A DNA stretch of 64,000 nt, from the NCBI GenBank assembly GCA_965215035.1, contig OZ244040.1, positions 2,294,001-2,358,000 on the forward strand, read 5' to 3'. This stretch comes from Azophilus sp965215035 (lineage in GTDB: Bacteria > Pseudomonadota > Gammaproteobacteria > Pseudomonadales > Azotimanducaceae). This document shows, in pieces, positions 35,133 through 43,472 of this stretch. The notes under the pieces are model-generated. The model made no database searches. It was not told the origin of the DNA and was given only the letters and a program-made list of their open reading frames with translations. Positions within the stretch are counted from its first letter, which is position 1. Every line of letters starts with the position of its first letter. Both the position numbers and the translations under genes were made by a program.

Positions 35133-35477
35133 ATGATAGCGTTGCGAATTCTGTTGGTGATTCTCTATGCCGTGCTGGCTGGCTACACGATAGCGGTGGC
35201 CTCGGAGCATGGTATGAATTTCATGACGGTCATCTTCGGCCTGCTGGGGGCCGTGGACTGGCCGGGCCAGATCACCCTGGATTTCCTGATCTACCTCGCG
35301 CTCTCGGCGCTCTGGATCGCCTGGCGGCACCGCTTCTCGCCGGCTGGAATCGTCATGGCCGTGCTGGCTTTTTTTGGGGCGGCGCTCGTCTTGCTTGTCT
35401 ATGTTTTCTGGGCCACCTTCGATGCCCGGGGCGACGTCAGAATATTGCTCCTTGGCCGGCAGCGGGCGCTGCCCTGA
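35133..35477 (+). CDS. Small integral membrane protein
   Basis: This 114-residue protein has three to four hydrophobic segments (ALRILLVILYAVLAGYTIAV, FMTVIFGLLGAVDWPGQ, LDFLIYLALSALWIAW, IVMAVLAFFGAALVLLVYVFW). It resembles the small DUF2834-like membrane proteins found next to transporters, but the match is too weak to name. AAGGAGAGC lies well upstream, with AGGAG about 10 bp before the ATG. It precedes the CehA/McbA gene by 38 bp on the same strand and may be co-transcribed with it. Confidence 0.6.
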   Translation: MIALRILLVILYAVLAGYTIAVASEHGMNFMTVIFGLLGAVDWPGQITLDFLIYLALSALWIAWRHRFSPAGIVMAVLAFFGAALVLLVYVFWATFDARGDVRILLLGRQRALP

Positions 35478-35515
35478 ACGGGAATGGTTCTGTCGGGTAC
35501 TGGCGGCGCGTCGCG

Positions 35516-37156
35516 TTGACCCGTTGGCTGTGTTTCGCCGCCTGTTGCCTCGTCCCGATCATGTCGGTGCAGGCACACGAGATCTCTAGGGCGGCCGCCC
35601 TGGAAAGAATGCGGGCGGCCCAGCCCGGCCCGTATCCCGGAGGTGCCGCGGGCGCGCCGCAGACCGCAACCGTCAGGGTCGAGGTGCGTGATGCGGCCAC
35701 CGGGCAACTCGCGCCCGCAAACGTTCGGGTCTATCTCAAGGACAGCAATGAGGCGTTCATACCAAGGGATCCAAGGACCGCCACGGGCCTGTATCGCACC
35801 CCCGAATGGTACACCCTGCAGGCGACCGATGAACTGGAGCTGCCAGCGGTGCCTGTGCGCATCGAGGCATTTCGGGGCATCGAGTGGAGCGTCGCGGAAA
35901 CCGAACTCGCCCTAAGCCCCGGCGGACAGCATGCGGTTCGCCTGGAACTTTCGAGAATTCACGATATAGCCAAGGAAAACTGGGTAAGCGGCAACACCCA
36001 CCTGCATCTGCAACAAACCGACCGGGCCTATGCCGATCGATATCTGCGCACGGTTTCGCTGACGGATGAAGTCCGGATCCTGTTCGTGTCCTACCTCGAA
36101 CGCGCGGGCGATGACCATCGCTATATTTCCAACCTTTACCGGCCAGCCGACCTCATCAAGCTCGGTGGCGGTTCCGCGGCACTGCAATTTGGCTGGGGGC
36201 AGGAGACCCGCCATAATTTCGGTGCGTTCGGCGAGGGTTACGGCCATGTATTGCTACTGGATCTCGATGCGTTGATCGAACCGGTGAGTACGGGTGTTAG
36301 CCTGCGGGGAGCGGGAAGCCACGACGGCGTGCCCGTTGCCGCAGCTATCGAGCAGGCCCACGAGCTGGGCGCCACGGTGATCTGGGCGCACAATGACTTC
36401 GGTCTCGAAGACATTCCCAACTGGGTTGCCCATAGGGTGCACGCACAGAACATTTTCGATGGCGGCGATGCCAGCCACTACGACACCAGTTTCTACCGCT
36501 ATCTTGATCTTGGCCTTCAAGTTCCCTTTTCCACGGGTACCGATTGGTTCATGACCGATCTCATGCGCGTCTTCGTACAGGTTGAAGGCGAACCGACTAT
36601 CGAATCCTGGCTGCGGGAACTGCGGGCTGGACGCAGCTTCATCACCAACGGGCCGCTTCTCTATCTGAATGCGGGCAACCATGCCATCGGCGACGTAATC
36701 GATGGACGGGTGGGCGATGTCGTGCGCGTGATTGCGCGTTCCATCGGCAGGGCCGACTTCAAGAGGCTGGAACTTGTCTATAACGGCAGGGTCATCCATG
36801 CTGCGGCGGCGCGGAAACAAGGACAGGCGTTCAACGCCGAAATCGACTTTCCCCTGGAGATTACCGAGCCCGGCTGGATGGCCGTCCGCATTCCCTGGCA
36901 CAACAACACCAATATGCTGGGAGAGGTGCTCCGGGCCCATACAAGCCCCATCTATATTGAAGTCGACGGGGAGCGACGCTTTGATATCAATACAGCCCGC
37001 GGGCTCATCGAGGAGATGCGGGAGAGCATGAACACTCTGTTGGCCAAGGGCGTGTTCGCCAATGAGGGCGACAGGCAGGCCGTCCTTGATGTGTATCGGC
37101 AGGGTATCGATATGCTGGAGCGCCAGGTTCGCACTACCGCGGCAACCGGGCGGTGA
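35516..37156 (+). CDS. CehA/McbA-type metallohydrolase (PHP-like), exported
   Basis: From a TTG at 35516 the protein has 546 residues with a good signal peptide (TRWLCFAACCLVPIMSVQA). The metal-binding start of the CehA/McbA domain is NWVSGNTHLHLQQ (H-x-H), followed by GHVLLLDLDAL, ATVIWAHNDFG (His), FSTGTDWFMT (TD) and the C-terminal beta domain. Family members hydrolyse carbaryl-type carbamates, phosphodiesters or similar bonds. Before the domain there is a Fn3-like region (TATVRVEVRDAATGQLAPANV). The in-frame ATG inside the signal peptide (MSVQAHE) would truncate it, so TTG is preferred despite a poor ribosome-binding site. Confidence 0.78.
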   Translation: MTRWLCFAACCLVPIMSVQAHEISRAAALERMRAAQPGPYPGGAAGAPQTATVRVEVRDAATGQLAPANVRVYLKDSNEAFIPRDPRTATGLYRTPEWYTLQATDELELPAVPVRIEAFRGIEWSVAETELALSPGGQHAVRLELSRIHDIAKENWVSGNTHLHLQQTDRAYADRYLRTVSLTDEVRILFVSYLERAGDDHRYISNLYRPADLIKLGGGSAALQFGWGQETRHNFGAFGEGYGHVLLLDLDALIEPVSTGVSLRGAGSHDGVPVAAAIEQAHELGATVIWAHNDFGLEDIPNWVAHRVHAQNIFDGGDASHYDTSFYRYLDLGLQVPFSTGTDWFMTDLMRVFVQVEGEPTIESWLRELRAGRSFITNGPLLYLNAGNHAIGDVIDGRVGDVVRVIARSIGRADFKRLELVYNGRVIHAAAARKQGQAFNAEIDFPLEITEPGWMAVRIPWHNNTNMLGEVLRAHTSPIYIEVDGERRFDINTARGLIEEMRESMNTLLAKGVFANEGDRQAVLDVYRQGIDMLERQVRTTAATGR

Positions 37157-37330
37157 GGCGCCTTCCCTATACCCCCGCGTCCTGGTCACAGGAGCCTTTG
37201 GGTGGTCTTGTGCCAGCGCGCCCGTGCGCCCGCGAGGGCCTCACCCCCCAGCCGGCTTTGCTTTTCATTTTCGGCGATGCCGGAGAGCTGTATGCCAAGA
37301 CGCTTATTATTGGCAGCGAGAGCGTTGCGG

Positions 37331-37436
37331 CTAGGGTAGCGGCGGCACGCAAGTGAATTGCCACGAGGGAGTAAACTGGATGGAGTTGTATCCAGCAGAG
37401 GGCTAGGTAGCGGCGGTGCGCAAGTGAATTGCTACG
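37331..37436 (+). repeat. Tandem-like pair of 34-bp direct repeats
   Basis: CTAGGGTAGCGGCGGCACGC followed by AAGTGAATTGCCACG at 37331-37365 is repeated with few changes at 37403-37436. The repeats are 37 bp apart, upstream of the GH39 gene, in a gap (37157-37515) that has no other gene. Two copies only, so not a CRISPR. It may be a regulatory duplication or scar. Confidence 0.6.
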
Positions 37437-37515
37437 GAACAAGGTTTGCGGATGCGGTTCGTTGATGGCGGAATGTGCGCAATCGTTCGAGTTGAAATTC
37501 TGGAGAAAGGCCCGC

Positions 37516-39519
37516 ATGAAATCGATTAAGTTCAAGGTGGCTTTCAGCAACAGAGGCGCGATGCCCTGGCTGTTGACGGTCTGGCTGATCTTTCCCGTTG
37601 TCGCGCATGCCCTGGATGCGTTCGACCTGAGTGTGGATTTCAGTGCAGAACCGCGTGCGCAGCCGCGTTTCTGGCAGAGCACGGGCATGTCGCCCTCGGA
37701 TATGCTGTTGACGCGCGATATGCAATTGACGCTGCGGATGATCGGGGACTCGAATGGTCCCGCCATCCGTTATCTGCGGCCCCACTATCTGCTGGATCTG
37801 GTTGAACTCGAGTATACGGACGAGGGCGATCAGGTGCTGAACTGGAGTCGGCTGGATCAGGCACTGGACCCGGTGCACGAAAACGGCATTCTGCTGATCT
37901 TCGAACTGATGGGAAATCCGTCCGGTGTGTTCGATGACTTTCGGGAGTCGAAACAGGTATGGGCCTGGCGGGACTTCATCGAGTCATTGGCCAATCACCT
38001 GATGGAGCGCTATGGCCGGGAAACGGTCGAGCAGTGGTATTTCGAGACAAGCAACGAGCCCGACATTCATCCCTTCTGGCCACAGACGCACAGCGGATTT
38101 CTCAACTATTACGATGCGAGTTCCGAAGGGCTCAAGGCTGCCAACCCACGGCTGAAGTTCGGCGGCCCCGGGGCTGGCCGATTCCTTTCCCCAACCCTGA
38201 AGGCCCTTCTGGAGCACTGTGATTCCGGCGCCAATTTCCTCACCGGAGAACAAGGGGTGAGGCTTGATTTCATCTCGTTTCACGTCAAGGCGCGGCCCCA
38301 CGCAATGGTGCGTTTGGAGGAGCATGTCGTCGAATATATCCGGCGTTACCACCCGCGCCTTAAGGATGTGCCCTTGATGAACAACGAGGCGGACCCCATC
38401 GGTGGTTGGGGCATTCGCCGCTGGTGGCGGGCCGGGCCTTGGCACGCCGCCTTCGTGATGCAGTCCATAGACCTCCACAACCGGATCATCCTCGACAAGC
38501 TCGGAGCGAATCTTAAGATCGCCGCCGGCGACAATGCCTTCCTCGGCGCGTGGGATCAGCGCACGCTCACGGCTCGTTTCCTGCCCGGAGACAACTATGT
38601 CGAGCAGTGGGGGAGCTCCGATTCGGGCGGGTGGAAACCCTGGGACAGAGTGCATGATGATCGCCCGGTCACCGAACGCTTCTACCTTATAAAGAAGCCC
38701 GCCTTCACGGCCATGGGCATGGCGGCGCTGTTGGGTGATGGGCGTTTTGCGGTACGCGGCTTGCCGCCGCTCGAACAACGTATAGACAACTACTTCTCAG
38801 AGGCACCGCACCTAGGTTGTGTTGCCACGCGCCGGCAGGATGGGGTGATCGTGCTTATCTGCTACAACGCGCCCGCAATAAACTTGGCGATGGGCAGGGA
38901 TGGAGATGGCGCCGAACCGGCATCGTCACAGATCAGGATAATTGAGCAATCGGTTGCCGAGCTTTCGATCGAGATGCAGGGGCTGGATTTTCCGGAGGTG
39001 CTGCTGACGCAAATCCGTATTGACGGCAAGCACGGCAACCCGGTGGCAATCTGGCGTGGAATGGGGAGCCCGGGAGATATCTCGGCAGCGCAGTTCAATG
39101 CACTTCAGCGAGTGCAGGATCCAGACATCGTTTACTCGGAGCCCTTTGCGGTTCGCAACAAGGCGATTGATGTTGACTTGAGAATGGAGGCGCCATCGGT
39201 TGCGGCGATTATCCTCACACCCAAACACAGACGGGCACCGCCACCCGCCGTTGAAGAACTGCGGGTTTCTTCCTATTCGGGTCTGGAAGGGACCACCGTT
39301 AGCTACCTGAGCTGGCAAGCCGACCGAACCGGTCCCTTGGCTCTCTACGAGGTTCACTATGCCGAACCCGGTGAGGGGGCGTTTCGCAGAGTGTCGGGGG
39401 AGGACATTCTGGACAGGAACTTTTCGCTGGCCGGAACACAGTCGGGCGGACGGTTCCGGGTTGTGGCCAAAAACCTCTTTGGCGATGTGGGTGCTGCGGC
39501 GGAACTGAGCCTGGACTAG
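37516..39519 (+). CDS. GH39 family glycosidase, alpha-L-iduronidase-like, exported
   Basis: This is a 667-residue protein from the ATG at 37516 with a signal peptide (PWLLTVWLIFPVVAHA). It has a GH39 TIM barrel: acid/base Glu181 in WYFETSNEPDIHPFW and nucleophile Glu291 in PLMNNEADPIGGW. Both motifs, including N-x-EADP-x-GGW, are those of alpha-L-iduronidase rather than xylosidase, and the spacing (110 residues) is close to that of the human enzyme (117). A Fn3-like domain is at the C-terminus (PPAVEELRVSSYSGLEGTTV). It probably acts on iduronic-acid- or other uronate-containing polysaccharides in the periplasm. Its first part and last codons are duplicated as a broken copy at 52743-53832. 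Confidence 0.85.
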   Translation: MKSIKFKVAFSNRGAMPWLLTVWLIFPVVAHALDAFDLSVDFSAEPRAQPRFWQSTGMSPSDMLLTRDMQLTLRMIGDSNGPAIRYLRPHYLLDLVELEYTDEGDQVLNWSRLDQALDPVHENGILLIFELMGNPSGVFDDFRESKQVWAWRDFIESLANHLMERYGRETVEQWYFETSNEPDIHPFWPQTHSGFLNYYDASSEGLKAANPRLKFGGPGAGRFLSPTLKALLEHCDSGANFLTGEQGVRLDFISFHVKARPHAMVRLEEHVVEYIRRYHPRLKDVPLMNNEADPIGGWGIRRWWRAGPWHAAFVMQSIDLHNRIILDKLGANLKIAAGDNAFLGAWDQRTLTARFLPGDNYVEQWGSSDSGGWKPWDRVHDDRPVTERFYLIKKPAFTAMGMAALLGDGRFAVRGLPPLEQRIDNYFSEAPHLGCVATRRQDGVIVLICYNAPAINLAMGRDGDGAEPASSQIRIIEQSVAELSIEMQGLDFPEVLLTQIRIDGKHGNPVAIWRGMGSPGDISAAQFNALQRVQDPDIVYSEPFAVRNKAIDVDLRMEAPSVAAIILTPKHRRAPPPAVEELRVSSYSGLEGTTVSYLSWQADRTGPLALYEVHYAEPGEGAFRRVSGEDILDRNFSLAGTQSGGRFRVVAKNLFGDVGAAAELSLD

Positions 39520-39540
39520 AGCCGACCGGTCAGCGTCGCA

Positions 39541-40833
39541 TCAGGCCGCTTGGAAGGTCTGCCAGGTGTCCACGACGTGCCCTTCCTCGAATACGGCGAT
39601 GTCTCCAAACTGCAGCAGTACCGATTCGGTTTGCCGGGGGCGGAAGAAGACAAAATCGTCGACTCCCAACACCGTGGAAGCGGGGCTGGTAAACATATCC
39701 TGATTGCTGGAGCGCCCGTACACCGGATGCGTCGAAAGGTTCGGTGGCCAGACCGGATCGGCCATCCAGCGCCCCCCATAGAGGAAGTAGGTGACATCGC
39801 GCTTGATGGCATCACCGGCGCCACCGGTGGGGTCGCTTTCCAGTCCCGGCACCGACACCCCCTTAAGCCGCTTCAGAACCGGCGTGGCGATAAAGGTGGC
39901 GGGAAGATGCATGGGCAATGCGCGATCACAAAATGTGGGCTTCAACAGCCCGGACCCTACGGCGATATCGTTGGCCGGGGTGAGCCGTTCACTATCGTAA
40001 AGGCGGTAGGTGGTGCTGCCGCCGGTATTCAGGGTCAATTGGGCCGGCGAAAAACTCTCGCCGTATACCTCCCGAGCCACAGCCAAGAATTCCGCGTAGC
40101 GCCGCGTGGTTTTTGGCAACGCGTTTGCGGGCAGCCCAACGTGGTCCGGGAACATCGATAGGTGGGCGTCATAGCCCATGAAACCGGAAAGTCGCAGGCT
40201 GGGCGAGGAGCGAATGTGTTGCAGTGCCGGCAGAACGGATTCGGGGAACCCAAAGCCTCCCCGATGAAATCCGACATCGATCTCCAGATTGACCTGGAGC
40301 ACCAACTTCCTCGAACGCGCAAACTGCTCGTATTGCGCCAGTCGGTCCATGGTATCAATGAGCCATTCCACTTGTGCCCCGGCGGCAAGGCGCTCTGCGG
40401 ACAGGCTTTGGTAGAAGGCGTTTAGCGCGCCGGCTGGCATTGGCTTGCCCAGGAGCATGTGGCATTGCGGCCATCGATTTGCCGCGACCGCCATAAAGGG
40501 TTCATGAAAAACCATCAGACGCCGACTCGCCGACCCGCGCATGATGGCTTCAACCAAACCCACGGCTGGCAGGGACTTGGTGACGATCCGGTATTTCAGG
40601 GTTTCCGGCAGATGTACAAGCATCTCATCGAGATTGAAGAGAAGCCTCGATCTGTCGATTACTAGGGTGGGTCTGTAGTACCCGGCCTCCTTGAGCGAGC
40701 GTTGCAGCGAGGTGAAGTAACCTTTCTCTTCCCTGGGCGGCGTTACCGGTGCGGCTAGGGCGTTTCGAGACATACCGGACGCCACCGCGATGGACGCGAG
40801 CCCGCTTTTCAAGACATCACGACGTCCAGGCAA
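39541..40833 (-). CDS. DSD1-type PLP enzyme (D-threonine aldolase/alanine racemase fold), Tat-exported
   Basis: This 430-residue protein has a Tat signal (MPGRRDVLKSGLASIAVASG). The alanine-racemase N-terminal barrel holds PTLVIDRSRLLFNLDEM, the PLP-binding Lys86 (LKYRIVTKSLP), LQVNLEIDVGFHRGGF and LTLNTGGSTTYRLYD, then a C-terminal beta domain (DFVFFRPRQTESVLLQFGDI). It belongs to the D-threonine aldolase/D-serine dehydratase-like (DSD1) group, which acts on D-beta-hydroxy amino acids. Export with a folded PLP enzyme fits the Tat route. Its position among peptidases suggests handling of D-amino acids released outside the cytoplasm. Confidence 0.82.
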   Translation of the reverse strand: MPGRRDVLKSGLASIAVASGMSRNALAAPVTPPREEKGYFTSLQRSLKEAGYYRPTLVIDRSRLLFNLDEMLVHLPETLKYRIVTKSLPAVGLVEAIMRGSASRRLMVFHEPFMAVAANRWPQCHMLLGKPMPAGALNAFYQSLSAERLAAGAQVEWLIDTMDRLAQYEQFARSRKLVLQVNLEIDVGFHRGGFGFPESVLPALQHIRSSPSLRLSGFMGYDAHLSMFPDHVGLPANALPKTTRRYAEFLAVAREVYGESFSPAQLTLNTGGSTTYRLYDSERLTPANDIAVGSGLLKPTFCDRALPMHLPATFIATPVLKRLKGVSVPGLESDPTGGAGDAIKRDVTYFLYGGRWMADPVWPPNLSTHPVYGRSSNQDMFTSPASTVLGVDDFVFFRPRQTESVLLQFGDIAVFEEGHVVDTWQTFQAA

Positions 40834-41222
40834 CGGCCGCGACTCCTAGCGCACGTTGCCCGGGGGCAAGGCGAATCTGTTCTGTTTGGCACCCAAGACC
40901 ATCATCCAGATGATCGAGACGTGCCGAATCATACTGGCTGGCGGCAGCCCCCACAAATGTCGCGCGAAGGCGGAGCAGCGGTCGCGGCCGACCTGAAAGC
41001 CGGTGCCAGCGGATTTCATGGACGATTGGCAATCCGTGTCGCTGCGCAACCATGTCCTGAGGTTCCGCCACAATTTCTAAACCGGGGCGGATGTCCGGCC
41101 CGTCTGAATAGGTGCGAGCGATCTATGTTCGATGCGCTCGGTGGACGAGCTGTGGCACTATTGCAGCCTGGGCGGCGTTTGGCGCATGGCGTCGCCCCTG
41201 AGGGCAACTGGAGGAGCAGGGC
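40834..41222. other. Gene-free stretch, 389 bp
   Basis: On the minus strand a 75-codon open frame (40846-41073, ending LPPASMIRHVSIIWMMVLGA... LPPGNVR) is protein-like, and on the plus strand LCSMRSVDELWHYCSLGGVW near 41120 is too. Neither can be assigned to a family. They may be gene remnants. Confidence 0.4.
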
Positions 41223-42440
41223 ATGGGCATCGAAATCCGACCCGCGAAACCCGAGGAGTTCGACCAGCTCGGGGACCTCACCAGCTACGCGTACGCCGGC
41301 AAGATTGGTGATGGCCCCGACAACAGGGTCACCACCTCCAATCGCCCGGAGTGGTCGCTATGCGCCTTCGACGGGCCCCGCTTGGTGTCGGGTTACTCGA
41401 CCATCCCGTTCACGATGCGCGCCAACGGCACCGCCGTACCCATGGGCGGTGTCTCGACCGTGGGCACCCTGCCCGAGTACCGCCGGCGCGGCCTGGTACG
41501 CCGCATCACCATACGGGCGTTCGCCGACATGCGCGAGCGCGGCCAGGCCATCGCGTCGCTGTGGGCAACCCAGGCCGCCATCTATCAACGCTATAGCTAC
41601 GGGATGGTCTCCGTGCTGCGCGACTACCGGGTGGACATCACAGACATCGACTTCCACGACGGGGATGGGGGCGCGAGCGCGGTGGAACGCCTCGATGCCG
41701 ACACCGGCTACGACCTCATCAAGCAGGTCTACATCGCCTTCATCGCGCACCGTATGTGCTACCTGCACCGGGGGCGGCCGCTGTGGCTGAACAACACCTT
41801 CGATGAAAGCGACGCCGAGGGCCCCATCCACATCGCCCTGTCCCGGGACGGCGACGGGGCACCGGACGGTTACATGGTCTATACACTGCGCCACGGCGGG
41901 TGCGATCACCCCAGCCGTCCCCAGGAATTCACGATCCGCGACCTCGCGTGGCTGACGCCGGGTGCCTACCGCTCCCTGTGGAGCTTCGTGAAGCGCCACG
42001 ACCTCGTTGGCAGCGTGCGCTGGCGCAACGCGCCCCTAGACGACCCCGCCGTCGAGTATTTCCTTGAGCCGCGGCTCTTGAACGCTCGCGACCACGAGGG
42101 CATGTGGCTACGCGTGGTAGATGTGCCCACGGCGCTTGCCGGACGCGGCTGGGATGCCGATGGGGCGCTCACCCTTCGCATCGCCGAGGACTCCCTCGCT
42201 CCCTGGAACGTGGGTACCTGGCGGCTCTGCGCCTCCGGAGGAACCGCGGAGGTCGGCGCGGCTCCGGGCGGAGCGGACATCGTGCTGTCGGTCAAGGCGC
42301 TGGCCCTGCTTTATGCCGGCCGCCGTTCGGCCCGCGAACTCGCGGCCTGGGGAATGCTCGAAGGCGAGCCCGAGGCGCTCCGCCGTGCCGACGCCCTGTT
42401 CGCAACGCGCCACGCACCACACTGTCCAGATCACTTCTGA
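41223..42440 (+). CDS. Eis-type GNAT N-acetyltransferase
   Basis: This 405-residue protein has an N-terminal GNAT domain (IEIRPAKPEEFDQLGDLTSY; acetyl-CoA loop VGTLPEYRRRGLVRRIT) and the second GNAT-like plus sterol-carrier-like C-terminal domains of the Eis family (VLSVKALALLYAGRRSAREL is the usual SCP2-end pattern). In mycobacteria Eis acetylates aminoglycosides and proteins, while the environmental role is unknown. GGAGGAGCAGG precedes the ATG. It does not share a strand unit with its neighbours. The C-terminal residue of Eis enzymes, which acts as a base, cannot be confirmed here. Confidence 0.82.
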   Translation: MGIEIRPAKPEEFDQLGDLTSYAYAGKIGDGPDNRVTTSNRPEWSLCAFDGPRLVSGYSTIPFTMRANGTAVPMGGVSTVGTLPEYRRRGLVRRITIRAFADMRERGQAIASLWATQAAIYQRYSYGMVSVLRDYRVDITDIDFHDGDGGASAVERLDADTGYDLIKQVYIAFIAHRMCYLHRGRPLWLNNTFDESDAEGPIHIALSRDGDGAPDGYMVYTLRHGGCDHPSRPQEFTIRDLAWLTPGAYRSLWSFVKRHDLVGSVRWRNAPLDDPAVEYFLEPRLLNARDHEGMWLRVVDVPTALAGRGWDADGALTLRIAEDSLAPWNVGTWRLCASGGTAEVGAAPGGADIVLSVKALALLYAGRRSARELAAWGMLEGEPEALRRADALFATRHAPHCPDHF

Positions 42441-42707
42441 GCCCGTACCGCGCTCCGCCCGCGTAACCGGGTTCCTGCCGAACCATCACTCCGACCGGTG
42501 TCCGCGCTGGGAAGGACAGGCACCTGAAGTACAGCCCGTCACCACCTCTCCGTGGCGAATTCACGTTGCCGACCCCGCCGAGGGCCGAAAACGTCCAGGT
42601 CGCACCGTGCATCCAACCGTTTGCAGCACCGGCTCCGCCAACAAGCCACAAAGGGCCCTGGGGCATGCGTGTTCAGCCGGTGCCGTCGAGTTGGTGACGG
42701 ATGCGGG

Positions 42708-43472
42708 CTAGCGGGACGATAGCCGGCGCCAGAGCTCCGCGTAGTTCGCGTCGTTCTGCTCGTTCGCCCTTGCCTTCTCCGTCGTGTTGGGGCTGACCAT
42801 CACCATCGGTTTGCTGCCTCGTTGCACGAGTATCTGCGCGGTTGCCGCATTGACAGCCTGCCCCACAGCGATGGCAACACTTGTCGATGTCGCGCCGACG
42901 CTGAATGTCAGGCCGTCGATCTTGATGCCGGCATCGCCAAGCGGCGCTCCCGTATCGATGGTCACGTCGGCCACTTCGAAGAGTCTCTTCCCGGAAGAGT
43001 GGCGCGAAGGCACCTGGGACGAGTGTGGAATACTGGTCACGCCAATGACTTTCATGCCGATCTCTTTTGCGCCAATGGCAATGTCCATGGTAACTGCGTT
43101 GATTCCCGAGTGAGAAAAGATAAGCATGGTATCGCCCGGGTCGGTTTGGTGTGACGACAGTATCGCCGTGCCGTAGCCCTCCTGGGCGTGGATGAATCGA
43201 TACTGGCGAGCCCCCATGTCGCCCAATACACGATGAAAGGAGATCATCGTACTCTCCACGATTGGCCGAAAGCCGACGACGGTGCCAGTGCGCGGAAACA
43301 TTTCCAGCGCCGCGAAGGATCCGTGGCCCGTGCCAAACGTAAAGACCAACTTGCCCTTCGCGATACTGTCGGCACAGGCCTCGGCCGCACGTTCGATGGC
43401 ATGCTCCTGTGTGTCGAAAACCAGTGCCAGCTTTTGATCCAGAAGCTCCCGGTACTCCCGCACTATGTTCAT
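42708..43472 (-). CDS. SIS-domain sugar-phosphate-binding protein (UPF0309-like)
   Basis: This 254-residue protein starts at the ATG at 43472, overlapping the stop of the MFS gene (ATGA). It has an SIS fold: KLVFTFGTGHGSFAALEMFP, GDTMLIFSHSGINAVTMDIA and KVIGVTSIPHSSQ. The FSHSG motif binds the phosphosugar. The UPF0309-type members are isomerases or binding proteins for phosphorylated amino sugars or related compounds. It is the last gene of the TonB receptor-MFS-SIS unit. Its 3' third and downstream 240 bp are duplicated as a broken copy at 53216-53709. Confidence 0.82.
   Translation of the reverse strand: MNIVREYRELLDQKLALVFDTQEHAIERAAEACADSIAKGKLVFTFGTGHGSFAALEMFPRTGTVVGFRPIVESTMISFHRVLGDMGARQYRFIHAQEGYGTAILSSHQTDPGDTMLIFSHSGINAVTMDIAIGAKEIGMKVIGVTSIPHSSQVPSRHSSGKRLFEVADVTIDTGAPLGDAGIKIDGLTFSVGATSTSVAIAVGQAVNAATAQILVQRGSKPMVMVSPNTTEKARANEQNDANYAELWRRLSSR

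Noticed and set aside
37331..37436. Possible CRISPR array
   Set aside because: Only two repeats, not palindromic, with no further unit on either side and no cas gene.
40846..41073. 75-codon minus-strand frame upstream of the acetyltransferase gene
   Set aside because: Protein-like in places but no recognisable family, no ribosome-binding site and no partner; listed only as part of the gap.
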